Assembly (NCBI RefSeq): GCF_018070075.1 | Contig: NZ_JAGPXE010000003.1 | Coordinates: 372,001 to 436,000 of the forward strand | Length of the DNA: 64,000 nt | Direction of reading: 5' to 3' | Source of the DNA: Saccharopolyspora endophytica | GTDB taxonomy: Bacteria > Actinomycetota > Actinomycetes > Mycobacteriales > Pseudonocardiaceae | In this document: one piece after another, positions 35,950 to 44,662 of the stretch | Layout: every line of letters starts with the position of its first letter | Numbering within the stretch: the stretch's first letter is position 1 | Notes under the pieces: model-generated | The model's input: only the letters and a program-made list of their open reading frames with translations | Told to the model about the DNA's origin: nothing | Databases searched by the model: none | Translations under genes and position numbers: made by a program

Positions 35950-37398
35950 GTGTCCACCGCCGTCGCTCTCCGCTCCGGTTCCGGCCGCTGGATCCTGCTG
36001 GCCACCATCCTCGGTTCGGGGGTGGCGTTCCTGGACGGTTCCGTGGTCAACGTGGCGCTGCCGGCCATCGGCCGCGACGTCGGCGGCGGGCTGCGCGTCC
36101 TGCAGTGGGTGCTGGACGCCTACCTGCTCACCTTGAGCGCGCTGCTGCTGCTCGGCGGCGCGCTGGGCGATCGCTACGGCCGACGCCGCGTGTTCACGAT
36201 CGGGCTGGTGGTGTTCACCCTCGCCTCGCTGGGCTGCGGGCTGGCGCCCACGGGCGAGGCGCTGATCGTCGCGCGGCTGGCGCAGGGAGTCGGCGGGGCG
36301 CTGCTGGTCCCCGGCAGCCTGGCGCTGATCAACGCCTCCATCGACCCGGACGACCGCGGCGAAGCCGTCGGCCGCTGGGCCGGGCTGACCGGCGTGTCCT
36401 CGGCGATCGGGCCGTTCGTGGGCGGGTGGCTCGTCGACACCGCGTCCTGGCGGTGGGTGTTCTTCATCAACGTGCCGATCGCCGCGGCGGCGATGCTCGC
36501 GCTGCGCCACGTCCCCGAGACGCGGGACCCGAACGCGACCGGACGGCTGGACATCGGTGGCGCGGTGGCGGTCACCGTCGGGCTCGCTGGAACGATCTAC
36601 GCGCTGATCGAGGTCCCGACCGCCGGGTGGGACACCGCGTCCACCACGGCTGCGGTGGTCGGAGTCACCGCGCTCGTGGTGTTCCCGTGGCTGGAAGCAC
36701 GTCACCCGAGTCCGCTGCTGCCGCTGTCACTGCTGCGGTCCTCGCAGTTCACGGGCGCGAACCTGGTGACGCTGACGGTCTACGCGGCGCTCAGCGGCGC
36801 GCTGTTCCTGCTGTCGTTGCAGCTGCAGCAGACGATGGGCTACTCGGCCTTGGAGACGGGCATCGCCACGCTGCCGATCACGATCATCATGCTGCTGCTG
36901 TCGGGCCGGGTGGGTGCGCTGGCGCAGCGGACCGGCCCGCGGGTGCCGATGACGGTCGGGCCGTTCGCCTGCGCGGCCGGGTTGTGGCTGCTGACCTGCG
37001 CCGAGGCCGGTGCGACCTACCTCGGCGGGGTGCTGCCGGGCGTGCTGGTGTTCGGGCTGGGTCTGTCGATCACCGTCGCTCCGCTGACCGCGGCCGTGCT
37101 GGGCTCGGTCGGGCCGGAGCGGGGCGGCGTCGCCTCGGGGGTCAACAACGCGGTGTCACGCCTGGCCGGTTTGCTGGCGGTGGCGGTGCTGCCGGTCGTC
37201 GCCGGGCTGGCGGGCACCGGAGACGGCGCACCGCTGGGGCCCGGGTTCGCGACCGCGCTGCACATCTCGGCGGTGATGTGCGCCGCTGGTGGGGTGATCG
37301 CGGCGCTCACCATCGGCCGCGGGGACCGGGTGGAGACCCCTCCGCTGCCCGGTCTCAACCACGCGTGCCAAGATCCGGCCTGCGAGTGCCGCGACTGA
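35950..37398 (+). CDS. DHA2-type MFS multidrug exporter
   Basis: A 482-residue, 14-span proton antiporter. Motif C-like and A motifs are visible (GDRYGRRRVF after span 2, and VALPAIGRDVGGGLRVLQWV). The C-terminal tail, NHACQDPACECRD, is an unusual three-cysteine peptide. TATCGT (35938-35943) six bases before the GTG points to a leaderless transcript, even though the U32-like stop is only 17 bases upstream. Confidence 0.88.
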   Translation: MSTAVALRSGSGRWILLATILGSGVAFLDGSVVNVALPAIGRDVGGGLRVLQWVLDAYLLTLSALLLLGGALGDRYGRRRVFTIGLVVFTLASLGCGLAPTGEALIVARLAQGVGGALLVPGSLALINASIDPDDRGEAVGRWAGLTGVSSAIGPFVGGWLVDTASWRWVFFINVPIAAAAMLALRHVPETRDPNATGRLDIGGAVAVTVGLAGTIYALIEVPTAGWDTASTTAAVVGVTALVVFPWLEARHPSPLLPLSLLRSSQFTGANLVTLTVYAALSGALFLLSLQLQQTMGYSALETGIATLPITIIMLLLSGRVGALAQRTGPRVPMTVGPFACAAGLWLLTCAEAGATYLGGVLPGVLVFGLGLSITVAPLTAAVLGSVGPERGGVASGVNNAVSRLAGLLAVAVLPVVAGLAGTGDGAPLGPGFATALHISAVMCAAGGVIAALTIGRGDRVETPPLPGLNHACQDPACECRD

Positions 37399-37529
37399 TT
37401 CGAACTCCTCGTGTCGTGCTCACCCCGCCGAAGCTACGGACGCGCCGATGCGCACCGTAAGGCACAAAGTCACCGTTTCAGCGGCAGTTTTCACCGCACC
37501 GCGCAGCGCGGATGTGGTGTGATCGGGTC

Positions 37530-37694
37530 ATGAGACGAGGTCGGCGCGGCCATCCGTGCGAGGTGCCCACCCAGATCGGGTTGTACCGGTGCCCGGAGTG
37601 CGGCCAGCAGTGGGAGATCCACGGCATCGAGGGCAATCCGCAGATCCGCAAGGTCAGCCGCGTCGGCTGGTTCCTCGCCAAGCTCCTGGGATGA
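37530..37694 (+). CDS. 54-residue zinc-ribbon protein
   Basis: A tiny basic protein with C21-x-x-C24 (YRCPECGQQW) and an additional C10, enough for a half or swapped zinc site. Its stop overlaps the ATG of the GNAT gene as ATGA, so the two are coupled. A TGTGAT -10-like box six bases before the ATG suggests a leaderless start. Function unknown. Confidence 0.65.
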   Translation: MRRGRRGHPCEVPTQIGLYRCPECGQQWEIHGIEGNPQIRKVSRVGWFLAKLLG

Positions 37695-38179
37695 GGCGCG
37701 TGTCCGAGGAGATCCTGGTGAGATCGACCAAGTACGAGGTCTGCCGGGCGTCGTCCGACGACCTGGCCGAGATCGTCGGACTGCTGGTCGACGACGAGCT
37801 GGGTTCGGGCCGGGAGTCCGCGGCCGACCTCACCCCGTACCGGGAGGCGTTCGCGGCGATCGAGGCCGATCCCGCGCAGCTGCTGGTCGCGGTGAAGGAC
37901 TCGGCCGGCGCCGTGGTCGGCACCCTGCAGCTGACGTTCATCCCGGGGCTGGCCCGCAGAGGCGCGTTGCGCGCCCAGATCGAAGCGGTGCGGGTGCGCT
38001 CCGCCGAGCGGAGCCGGGGGCTGGGCGCGGCGCTGTTCGAGTGGGCCCTCGACGAGTCGCGGCGGCGCGGCTGCTCGCTCGTCCAGCTCACCACCGACAA
38101 GTCGCGCACCGACGCGCACCGCTTCTACGACCGGCTCGGCTTCACCGCCTCCCACGAGGGCTACAAGATGAACCTGTGA
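37691..38179 (+). CDS. GNAT-family N-acetyltransferase
   Basis: A 162-residue acetyltransferase. The acetyl-CoA-binding region includes IEAVRVRSAERSRGLGAALF and the C-terminal HRFYDRLGF block is typical. Substrate unknown. The ATG overlaps the zinc-ribbon stop by four bases. A downstream in-frame GTG at 37700 is an alternative. Confidence 0.88.
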   Translation: MRRVSEEILVRSTKYEVCRASSDDLAEIVGLLVDDELGSGRESAADLTPYREAFAAIEADPAQLLVAVKDSAGAVVGTLQLTFIPGLARRGALRAQIEAVRVRSAERSRGLGAALFEWALDESRRRGCSLVQLTTDKSRTDAHRFYDRLGFTASHEGYKMNL

Positions 38180-38202
38180 CCTCTGGTTATGCTGGCCGGA
38201 CC

Positions 38203-39108
38203 ATGCGCCGCAAGCTCCGCTCACCGCTGCCCCAGCGCGACGGCCTGGACCCGGTCCGGCTGCACCTGCCCACCGACGGGCGGTGGGCCACCGTCCGGGA
38301 CTTCCTCGTCGAGCGGATCCCCAAGCTGGCGGCCGACCGCATCGACGAGATGCTGCGCGCGGGCCGGTTCGTCACCCACGACGGCCCGCTGGCACTCGAG
38401 TCGCCGTACCGGCCGGGCGGTTTCGTGTGGTTCCACCGCGACGTCGCACCGGAGACGCCGGTGCCGTTCGAGCTGGAGGTCCTGCACCGCGATGAGGAGA
38501 TCCTGGTCGTGGACAAGCCGCACTTCCTGGCCACCACGCCGCGCGGCGGGCACATCACCGAGACCGCGCTGATCCGCCTGCGCAGGCAGCTGGACCTGCC
38601 CGACCTCTCCCCCGCGCACCGCCTGGACCGCGCCACGGCCGGTGTGGTGCTGTTCGTGGTCGACCCGGCGCTGCGCGGCGCGTACCAAACGCTCTTCCAC
38701 GACCGGCGGGTCGACAAGACCTACGAGGCCATCGCCGGCTACGACCCGGACCTGGCGCTGCCCCGCACGGTCCGCAGCCGGATCATCAAGCACCGCGGCG
38801 TGCTGGCCGCCGTCGAGGAACCGGGCGCCCCGAACGCCGAAACCCGCGTCGAACTCCTCGAACGACGCGGCGACCTGGCCCGCTACCGCCTGCACCCCCG
38901 CACCGGCCGCACCCACCAGCTCCGCGTCCACCTCAACTCCCTGGGCCTGCCGATCGTCGGCGACGACCTCTACCCCGAGGTCCGCGCGACGTCCCCGGAC
39001 AACTTCGACCACCCCCTCCGGCTCCTGGCCCGATCCCTAGAGTTCCCCGACCCCAGAACCGGCGAACCCCGCCACTTCCACTCCCACCGAACCCTCCACT
39101 GGCCCTGA
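38203..39108 (+). CDS. RluA-family pseudouridine synthase
   Basis: A 301-residue RNA pseudouridine synthase with the catalytic aspartate D142 in HRLDRATAG and a YRLHPRTGRTHQLRVH block near residue 250. It isomerises uridine in rRNA or tRNA; target unknown. TATGCT (38188-38193) lies nine bases before the ATG, implying a near-leaderless message. Confidence 0.9.
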   Translation: MRRKLRSPLPQRDGLDPVRLHLPTDGRWATVRDFLVERIPKLAADRIDEMLRAGRFVTHDGPLALESPYRPGGFVWFHRDVAPETPVPFELEVLHRDEEILVVDKPHFLATTPRGGHITETALIRLRRQLDLPDLSPAHRLDRATAGVVLFVVDPALRGAYQTLFHDRRVDKTYEAIAGYDPDLALPRTVRSRIIKHRGVLAAVEEPGAPNAETRVELLERRGDLARYRLHPRTGRTHQLRVHLNSLGLPIVGDDLYPEVRATSPDNFDHPLRLLARSLEFPDPRTGEPRHFHSHRTLHWP

Positions 39109-39449
39109 GCCCCACCCCCTCATCTAGAGGCGGCACACGGCTCACCCCGGTTCTCGTACCCGGATTACTCCAGTAATCAGGTACCGGATTACGGGAGTAA
39201 TCCGTGGAAGGGGGCCGCCCGGACGCCTGGTGGTCACCCCTTCCCGGATTTCAGTGGAATTCCGGGTTCCGATTTCCGCTGAAATCCGACGGAGGATTTC
39301 CACTGAAATCGGGAAACCCGGTTGGAGACGCGACCACCTGCACCGAACTCGACACCCATCCGGGGGGACGGGTTACCGGGATGTTCGGGCCTGGGGTGGG
39401 ACTCGGCAGGGGTCCGCGGGTGGGTGGGGGTGGACGTGCTCCGGGTGGG
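39109..39449. other. Intergenic region holding a cluster of small palindromes
   Basis: The 341 bases between the pseudouridine synthase and the cyclase contain no gene. Palindromic words occur in series: GATTACTCCAGTAATC and GGATTAC-GGGA-GTAATCC (about 39160-39205), the 24-bp repeat at 39243-39266, then two more TTTCC(A/G)CTGAAATC copies (about 39272-39311). Confidence 0.6.
39243..39266. repeat. Dispersed 24-bp palindromic repeat, copy 2
   Basis: A block with ends CCCGGA and TCCGGG around TTTCAGTGGAAT. Its reverse complement matches 26250-26273 at 23 of 24 positions. Two shorter relatives, centred on CGCTGAAATC and CACTGAAATC, follow within 45 bases. Confidence 0.65.
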
Positions 39450-40499
39450 TCAGAGGGTGGCGATGGGGGTGGTCGGGGAACCGACCGCTCCTGGGAGGTT
39501 GAGGGGTGGGGCCGTGAGGAGGAAGCGGGAGCGGCCGAGGCGGTGGAGGTCGTCGGCCAGGGGTGTGAGGTGCCAGAGCTCGCCGAGGTGCACGCCGAGC
39601 TTGAACAGGCAGTGGTGGTGCAGCGGCAGCGCGGGTGCCGGAGGGTCGGCCGGGCGTGACGGCAGGTTCTCGACGGCGTAGTTGTCGGCGATCAGCGCGG
39701 TCAGCCCGGTGTCGGTGATCCACTGCTGGAGCCGCTCGTCGCGCCCGTCCAGAGCCGCGCACGCGCCGTGCAGGACGTCCGGGTCGGGGTCACCGCCCAT
39801 CTCGACGAGCCGCTGCGCGAAGCCCGTGTGCAGGCAGACCAGGTCGCCCTCCTCGACCTCGACGCCGTCGGCGGCCATGATCTCGGCGAGGGTGTCGTAA
39901 CCGACGAGGGTGCGTTCCTCGCCGAGGTGCCTGCGCAGGTCGATGAGCACGCCCCGGCCCTGCGCCCCGGTGCGCGCGAGGTTGTCGATGCCCAGCGCTC
40001 CACCGCTGGAGGTGGTGCGCTCGTGCAGGCCGCCGAACCCCGAGTCGTCCAGGTCGGACGGTCCGACGACGTCCTCACCGGCCCGGAACCCGTTGTAGAA
40101 CACCGGTTCCGCGACTCCGTCGCCGTCGGCGTCGAACAGCGCCCCGGCGTGGGCGAAGGAGTCCCACTGCGTCGAGTACTGCAGGTGCAGCACGGCGAGG
40201 TCGTCGCAGAGCACGTCGGTGGCGCCCTCGACCTTGCGGTGCAGCTCGTAGTTGAAGTTGACCTCGCCGAAGCGCCGGGTGGGGCGCAGGACCGGCGGGA
40301 ACCGGTTGGGGTTCAACCCGTTCCCGCCGGGCAGGGTCAGCGGCAGGCTCAGCGCGCGGGTGATGCCCTCGCGCACCTCGGCCACCGCGGCCCGGACCCG
40401 CTGCGGGGTCAGCAGGTTCATCCGGCCCAGCGCGTCGTCGGGGCCGAAGTCACCCCAGTTGGACCCTTCCGGCCGCCGGATCCAGCGTGCTCTGGTCAC
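39450..40499 (-). CDS. Cyclase-family (kynurenine formamidase-like) hydrolase
   Basis: A 349-residue metal-dependent hydrolase of the cyclase family. The metal-binding zone reads YSTQWDSFAHAGALFD, a variant of the usual HxGTHxDxPxH. The GRGVLIDLRRHLG and GDLVCLHTGF blocks are conserved. GTG 40499 has GGGAGG just upstream and is preferred to an ATG at 40529, which has no ribosome site and would enlarge the overlap with the upstream transporter gene to 80 bases. It probably opens a lactone or amide of the transported compound. Confidence 0.82.
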   Translation of the reverse strand: MTRARWIRRPEGSNWGDFGPDDALGRMNLLTPQRVRAAVAEVREGITRALSLPLTLPGGNGLNPNRFPPVLRPTRRFGEVNFNYELHRKVEGATDVLCDDLAVLHLQYSTQWDSFAHAGALFDADGDGVAEPVFYNGFRAGEDVVGPSDLDDSGFGGLHERTTSSGGALGIDNLARTGAQGRGVLIDLRRHLGEERTLVGYDTLAEIMAADGVEVEEGDLVCLHTGFAQRLVEMGGDPDPDVLHGACAALDGRDERLQQWITDTGLTALIADNYAVENLPSRPADPPAPALPLHHHCLFKLGVHLGELWHLTPLADDLHRLGRSRFLLTAPPLNLPGAVGSPTTPIATL

Positions 40500-41790
40500 C
40501 TTCGCCTCCCGGGTTGTCGCGTTCGTCATGACTGGGCCGGCGCAGCAGCAACAGCATGCAGCCCAGCGTGAGCAGCACCTGGAACAGCGCGTAGGCGATG
40601 ACGACGTTGATCGAGCCCGACGCGCTGAGCAGGAACTGGCCCACCACCGGGGTGGTTCCGCCGAGCAGCGTGCCGCAGAGCTGGTAGCACAGCGAGAGCC
40701 CGGTGTAGCGCACCTCGGCCGGGAAGCGGCCGGCGAGGATCCCGGCCATCGCCGCGTAGTACAGGCAGTGCGGCACGGTGGCGACCGCGACGCCGACCAT
40801 GGCCAGCCAGTAGTTCTCCGTGGCGATGAGCAGGAACATCAGCGGCAGCAGCACGACTTCCGGGAGCAGCATGAACGTCACCGCGCGCGACAGGCTGCGC
40901 ATCTTGGTGGCGATCACGGCCCCGAAGGGCTGCACGAGGATCTGCGCGATGTTGGCGACGAGGATGATCGTCAGGAAGTCGGTCTTGGCGAACCCGAGGT
41001 CGCTGGTGGCCCAGGCGAGCGCGAACGTCGACTTGAAGTAGGTGGCCGACAGGCCGATGGTGCAGGCGCCGATGCCCAGGGCAAGCAGTCCTGGGTGCGA
41101 GCGGACGACCTCCCACACCGGCAGCTTCGAGTTCTTCTTGGCCTGGATGAGCCGTTCCATCGCCGGGGATTCGGTGACGCGGAGCCGGATGAACAGGCCC
41201 ACCACGACCAGTGCGGCCGAGGCCAGGAACGGGATGCGCCAGCCCCAGGTGAGCATGTCGGGTTCGGGCAGCTTGCTGATCAGCAGGAAGCAGACGGTGC
41301 TGAGCGTGTTGCCAACGGGCGAGCCCTGCTGGGCGAAGGCGCCGTAGAGGATGGACTTGCCCCTGGGCGCGTGCTCGGAGGCGATGAGCACCGAGCCGCC
41401 CCACTCGCCGCCGAGCCCGATGCCCTGCACCATCCGGATGCACACCAGCAGGATCGGCGCCCACACCCCGATCTCGGCGTAGCCGGGCAGCAGTCCGATG
41501 GCGGTGGTCGCGATGCCCATCATCAGCAGGGTGATGACCAGGGTCTTCTTGCGGCCCAACCGGTCTCCGACGTGGCCGAAGATGATGCCGCCGAGCGGGC
41601 GGGCGAGGAAGCCGACCCAGAACGTCGCGAAGGCGACCAGCGTACCCAGGGCACCGTCGAGCTCGGGGAAGAAGACCTTGTCGAAGACCAGCGCGGAGGC
41701 GGTGCCGTAGATGTAGAAGTCGAACCATTCGATGGTGGAGCCGATGAAGGCCCCGAACCCGGCACGGTTCGCCGTGCGCGCGCTGCTCAT
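40450..41790 (-). CDS. MHS-family MFS transporter (aromatic/carboxylic acid uptake)
   Basis: A 446-residue, 12-span symporter of the metabolite:H+ symporter family. Visible signatures are FIGSTIEWFDFYIYGTAS in span 1, HVGDRLGRKKTLV after span 2, and GGEWGGSVLIASEHAP. Relatives carry shikimate, ketoglutarate or aromatic acids. It is cotranscribed with the cyclase and divided from a LysR gene by 97 bases. Confidence 0.9.
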   Translation of the reverse strand: MSSARTANRAGFGAFIGSTIEWFDFYIYGTASALVFDKVFFPELDGALGTLVAFATFWVGFLARPLGGIIFGHVGDRLGRKKTLVITLLMMGIATTAIGLLPGYAEIGVWAPILLVCIRMVQGIGLGGEWGGSVLIASEHAPRGKSILYGAFAQQGSPVGNTLSTVCFLLISKLPEPDMLTWGWRIPFLASAALVVVGLFIRLRVTESPAMERLIQAKKNSKLPVWEVVRSHPGLLALGIGACTIGLSATYFKSTFALAWATSDLGFAKTDFLTIILVANIAQILVQPFGAVIATKMRSLSRAVTFMLLPEVVLLPLMFLLIATENYWLAMVGVAVATVPHCLYYAAMAGILAGRFPAEVRYTGLSLCYQLCGTLLGGTTPVVGQFLLSASGSINVVIAYALFQVLLTLGCMLLLLRRPSHDERDNPGGEGDQSTLDPAAGRVQLG

Positions 41791-41847
41791 GCGTTCCCCT
41801 TTGAACCCGGTGTGATCTCAGCACCGTGGCAGGCCGAACGCGGGAGC

Positions 41848-41877
41848 GTCCAATACGAAATCGGCGCAGTTTGAGAC
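41848..41877 (-). promoter_or_regulatory. Candidate LysR site upstream of the transporter
   Basis: Contains GTCCAATAC (41848-41856) and TTGAGAC (41871-41877). The same two words recur in the divergent lysR/CoA-transferase gap (42830-42847, reverse strand), which suggests a common regulator. Confidence 0.4.
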
Positions 41878-41887
41878 GCCGCTCAGA

Positions 41888-42787
41888 TCAATCGGGGGTG
41901 GGCAGGGCGGTTTCGGCGATGCCGAGGACGGTGTGCAGGGCGGCGTTGGTGTTGTCCTCGCGCCAGGCCAGCGCGGCCCGCAAGCGGGTCGGTCGGCCCG
42001 CGAGCTCGCGGTAGACCAGGCCGGTCTGCTGGATGTGCTGGCAGGAGGTCAGCGTCAGCGTGACTCCGACACCGGCGGCCACCAGGGCGAGGATCGTGTA
42101 GGAGTCGGGCGCTTCCTGCACCACGCGCGGGGTGAATCCTCCTGCCACGCAGGCCTTGACCAGCGCGTCGCGCAGCGTGGACCCGGCGTTGGAGGGGAAG
42201 CTGACGAAGGGTTCGTCGGCGAGCTCGGCGATCGGGACGCGGTCCAGCTCGGCCAGCCGGTGGTCGGTGGGCAGCGCGCAGATGAGCTCTTCGACCTCGA
42301 TGACGCGGGTGTTCACGCCGGGCTGGTTGACCGGCATCCGGACGAATCCGAGGTCCAGCGTTCCGTCGGCGACCTTGGCCAGGGCGACGTCGGCGTAGGT
42401 CTGCCCGCGCATCACCAGTTCCAGGCCCGGGTGGGCGGCGCGCACCGCCCGGGTGAGCACCGGCAGCGCCTCGTGGCTGGAGGCGCCGGCGAACCCGACG
42501 GTGACGCGCCCGCGCTCGCCTCGCCCGGCGGCGCGGGCCGCGCCGACGGCGATGTCGACGTCGTCGAGGACGGTGCGCGCGGGTTCGAGGAAGGACTCCC
42601 CCGCGTTGGTCAGCCGCACCGACCGCGTGTTGCGCTCGAACAGCCGCACGCCGAGCTCCTTCTCCAGCTGCCTGATCTGCTGGCTCAGCGGCGGCTGGGC
42701 CATCTGCAGGCGCTTGGCGGCGCGGCCGAAGTGCAGCTCCTCGGCGACCGCCACGAAGGCGGTCAGGTAGCGCAGCTCCACACCCAT
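41888..42787 (-). CDS. LysR-family transcriptional regulator
   Basis: A 299-residue LTTR with the N-terminal helix-turn-helix (HFGRAAKRLQMAQPPLSQQI) and a two-lobed effector domain. The HTH type and length match CatR/BenM-like regulators of aromatic catabolism. It diverges from the CoA-transferase genes and lies upstream of the transporter/cyclase operon on its own strand. The ATG at 42787 is preceded by ATAGAT at five bases, close to leaderless. Confidence 0.92.
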   Translation of the reverse strand: MGVELRYLTAFVAVAEELHFGRAAKRLQMAQPPLSQQIRQLEKELGVRLFERNTRSVRLTNAGESFLEPARTVLDDVDIAVGAARAAGRGERGRVTVGFAGASSHEALPVLTRAVRAAHPGLELVMRGQTYADVALAKVADGTLDLGFVRMPVNQPGVNTRVIEVEELICALPTDHRLAELDRVPIAELADEPFVSFPSNAGSTLRDALVKACVAGGFTPRVVQEAPDSYTILALVAAGVGVTLTLTSCQHIQQTGLVYRELAGRPTRLRAALAWREDNTNAALHTVLGIAETALPTPD

Positions 42788-42829
42788 CCCCGATCTATTC
42801 GACTCAGCTCTGGATCTGACACTAATTCG

Positions 42830-42847
42830 GTATTGGACCTGTCTCAA
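42830..42847 (-). promoter_or_regulatory. Candidate LysR site in the divergent promoter
   Basis: On the minus strand TTGAGAC (42847-42841) and GTCCAATAC (42838-42830) occur side by side. Both words also appear before the transporter gene at 41848-41877. Confidence 0.45.
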
Positions 42848-42900
42848 TCCGGGGTGGCAGGCTGAGGCGCAGGCGAACCGCGCAATCCCTGGGGGCATCG

Positions 42901-43839
42901 ATGTCGCAGGTCGGAAAGTCGGACAAGACCACGTCGATGCGGGATGCCATCGCCGAGTTCGTCACCGACGGCGCCACGGTGTCGCTGGAGGGCTTCACGC
43001 ACCTGATCCCGACCGCGGCCGGGCACGAGATCATCCGGCAGGGCCGCCGGGACCTCACCATCGCGCGGATGACCGCCGACGTGGTCACCGATCAGCTCAT
43101 CGCGGGTGACTGCGTGAGCAGGCTGATCTCCTCGTTCGTCGGCAACTCCACGGCCGGTTCGCTCGGCGAGCTGCGGCGGCGGGTCGAGGCGGGCGCGCTG
43201 GCCTTCGAGGAGTACAGCCACTACGGCATGATCTGCCGCTACCTGGCCGGCGCCCAGCGGCTGCCGTTCTACCCGCTGCGCTCCTACGCGGGCAGCGACG
43301 TCCCCGGAATCAACCCGGGCATCCGCAAGGTCACCTCGCCGTACCCGGCTCCCGACGGCGGCGAGGAGCAGATCTACGTGGTGCCGCCGCTGAACCCGGA
43401 CGTGACGATCGTGCAGGCGCAGCGCGCGGACCGCTCCGGCAACACCCAGGTCTGGGGCCTGACGGGCATCCAGGCCGAGGCGGTCTACGCCGCGCGCAAG
43501 GCGATCGTGGTGGTCGAGGAGGTGGTGGCCGACGAGGTCGTCCGCTCCGACCCGAACCGCACGGTGATCCCCGCGCACGCGGTGGACGCGGTGGTGGAGT
43601 GCCCGCGCGGCGCGCACCCGGCGTTCGTGCAGGGCTACTACGACCGCGACGGCGAGTTCTACCGCGAGTGGTCGCGGATCAGCGGTGATCCCGACCGGTT
43701 GCGCACGTGGCTGGACGAGTGGGTGCTCGGCACCGCCGACCACTCCGAGTACGTCGCCAAGCTCGGCGAGCAGCGCTGGTCGGACTTGGCCGTGGGCGAG
43801 GCGTGGAGCGAGCCGGTCAACTACGGCCGCAGGCTTTGA
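42901..43839 (+). CDS. pcaI: 3-oxoadipate-type CoA transferase, alpha subunit
   Basis: A 312-residue subunit closely following Pseudomonas PcaI: VSLEGFTHLIPTAAGHEII, then VTIVQAQRADRSGNTQVWG and the GAHPAFVQGYY block. The alpha subunit binds CoA. With its partner it transfers CoA from succinyl-CoA to a 3-oxoacid such as 3-oxoadipate. It is divergent from lysR. No ring-cleavage genes are in the window, so the substrate is not certain. Confidence 0.85.
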   Translation: MSQVGKSDKTTSMRDAIAEFVTDGATVSLEGFTHLIPTAAGHEIIRQGRRDLTIARMTADVVTDQLIAGDCVSRLISSFVGNSTAGSLGELRRRVEAGALAFEEYSHYGMICRYLAGAQRLPFYPLRSYAGSDVPGINPGIRKVTSPYPAPDGGEEQIYVVPPLNPDVTIVQAQRADRSGNTQVWGLTGIQAEAVYAARKAIVVVEEVVADEVVRSDPNRTVIPAHAVDAVVECPRGAHPAFVQGYYDRDGEFYREWSRISGDPDRLRTWLDEWVLGTADHSEYVAKLGEQRWSDLAVGEAWSEPVNYGRRL

Positions 43840-43847
43840 GGAGGATC

Positions 43848-44606
43848 ATGTCCATCACGTCGTCGGAGCTGCTGGCTTCGGTCGCTTCGCGCGAACTCGC
43901 CGGTGCGAGCACGGTTTTCGCCGGGATCGGCCTGCCCACGCTGGCGGTGTCGCTGGCGCAGCGGACGGTGGCGCCGGACGTGGAGATCGTCTACGAGTCC
44001 GGTGTCTGCGGCGCCCATCCCGACCAGCTGCCGGAGACGATCGCCGACGCGGTGCTGATTACCGGCTCGGAGGCCGTCCTGCCGATGACCGCGCTGTTCG
44101 GCTACGTGCTGCAGGGCGGGCGGATCGACGTCGGCTTCCTGGGAGCCGCGCAGATCGACCGCTTCGGCAACCTCAACTCCTCGGTGATCGGCGACTGGCA
44201 CTCCCCCGCGGTCCGGTTGCCCGGTTCGGGCGGGGCCATGGAGGTCATGGCCAACTCCGGCGAGGTGTTCGTGGTGATGCGGCGCCACGACCCGCGTTCG
44301 TTCACCGCCGAGCTCGACTTCTGCACCTCCCCGGGCCCGGATCGCGCGCTGGCCGACGGGATCCGCCCGCGCGGCAAGGGCGTCACCCGGGTCATCACCG
44401 ACCTCGGCATCCTCGCGCGCGACGGCGCGGGCGAGGAGCTCCGCCTCGTGGCCACCCACCCGGGTGTCACCGCCGAGCAGGTCCGCGAGGCCACCGGCTG
44501 GGACCTCCAGGTCGCCGATGACCTCAGCACCATCACCCCGCCCACCGAGGCCGAGCTCGACACGCTCCGGCACGAGGTGGACCCGGCCCGCGTCTACCTC
44601 CGCTGA
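43848..44606 (+). CDS. pcaJ: 3-oxoadipate-type CoA transferase, beta subunit
   Basis: A 252-residue subunit carrying the catalytic glutamate E50 in EIVYESGVCG and the GGRIDVGFLGAAQIDRFGN signature. It forms the thioester intermediate and pairs with the gene nine bases upstream. GAGGAGG precedes the ATG closely. Confidence 0.87.
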   Translation: MSITSSELLASVASRELAGASTVFAGIGLPTLAVSLAQRTVAPDVEIVYESGVCGAHPDQLPETIADAVLITGSEAVLPMTALFGYVLQGGRIDVGFLGAAQIDRFGNLNSSVIGDWHSPAVRLPGSGGAMEVMANSGEVFVVMRRHDPRSFTAELDFCTSPGPDRALADGIRPRGKGVTRVITDLGILARDGAGEELRLVATHPGVTAEQVREATGWDLQVADDLSTITPPTEAELDTLRHEVDPARVYLR

Positions 44607-44662
44607 GCCTTCCGGCATGTTTGGATGACCGGGGCACCTCGAAGATCGACGAGGAGGTTTCG

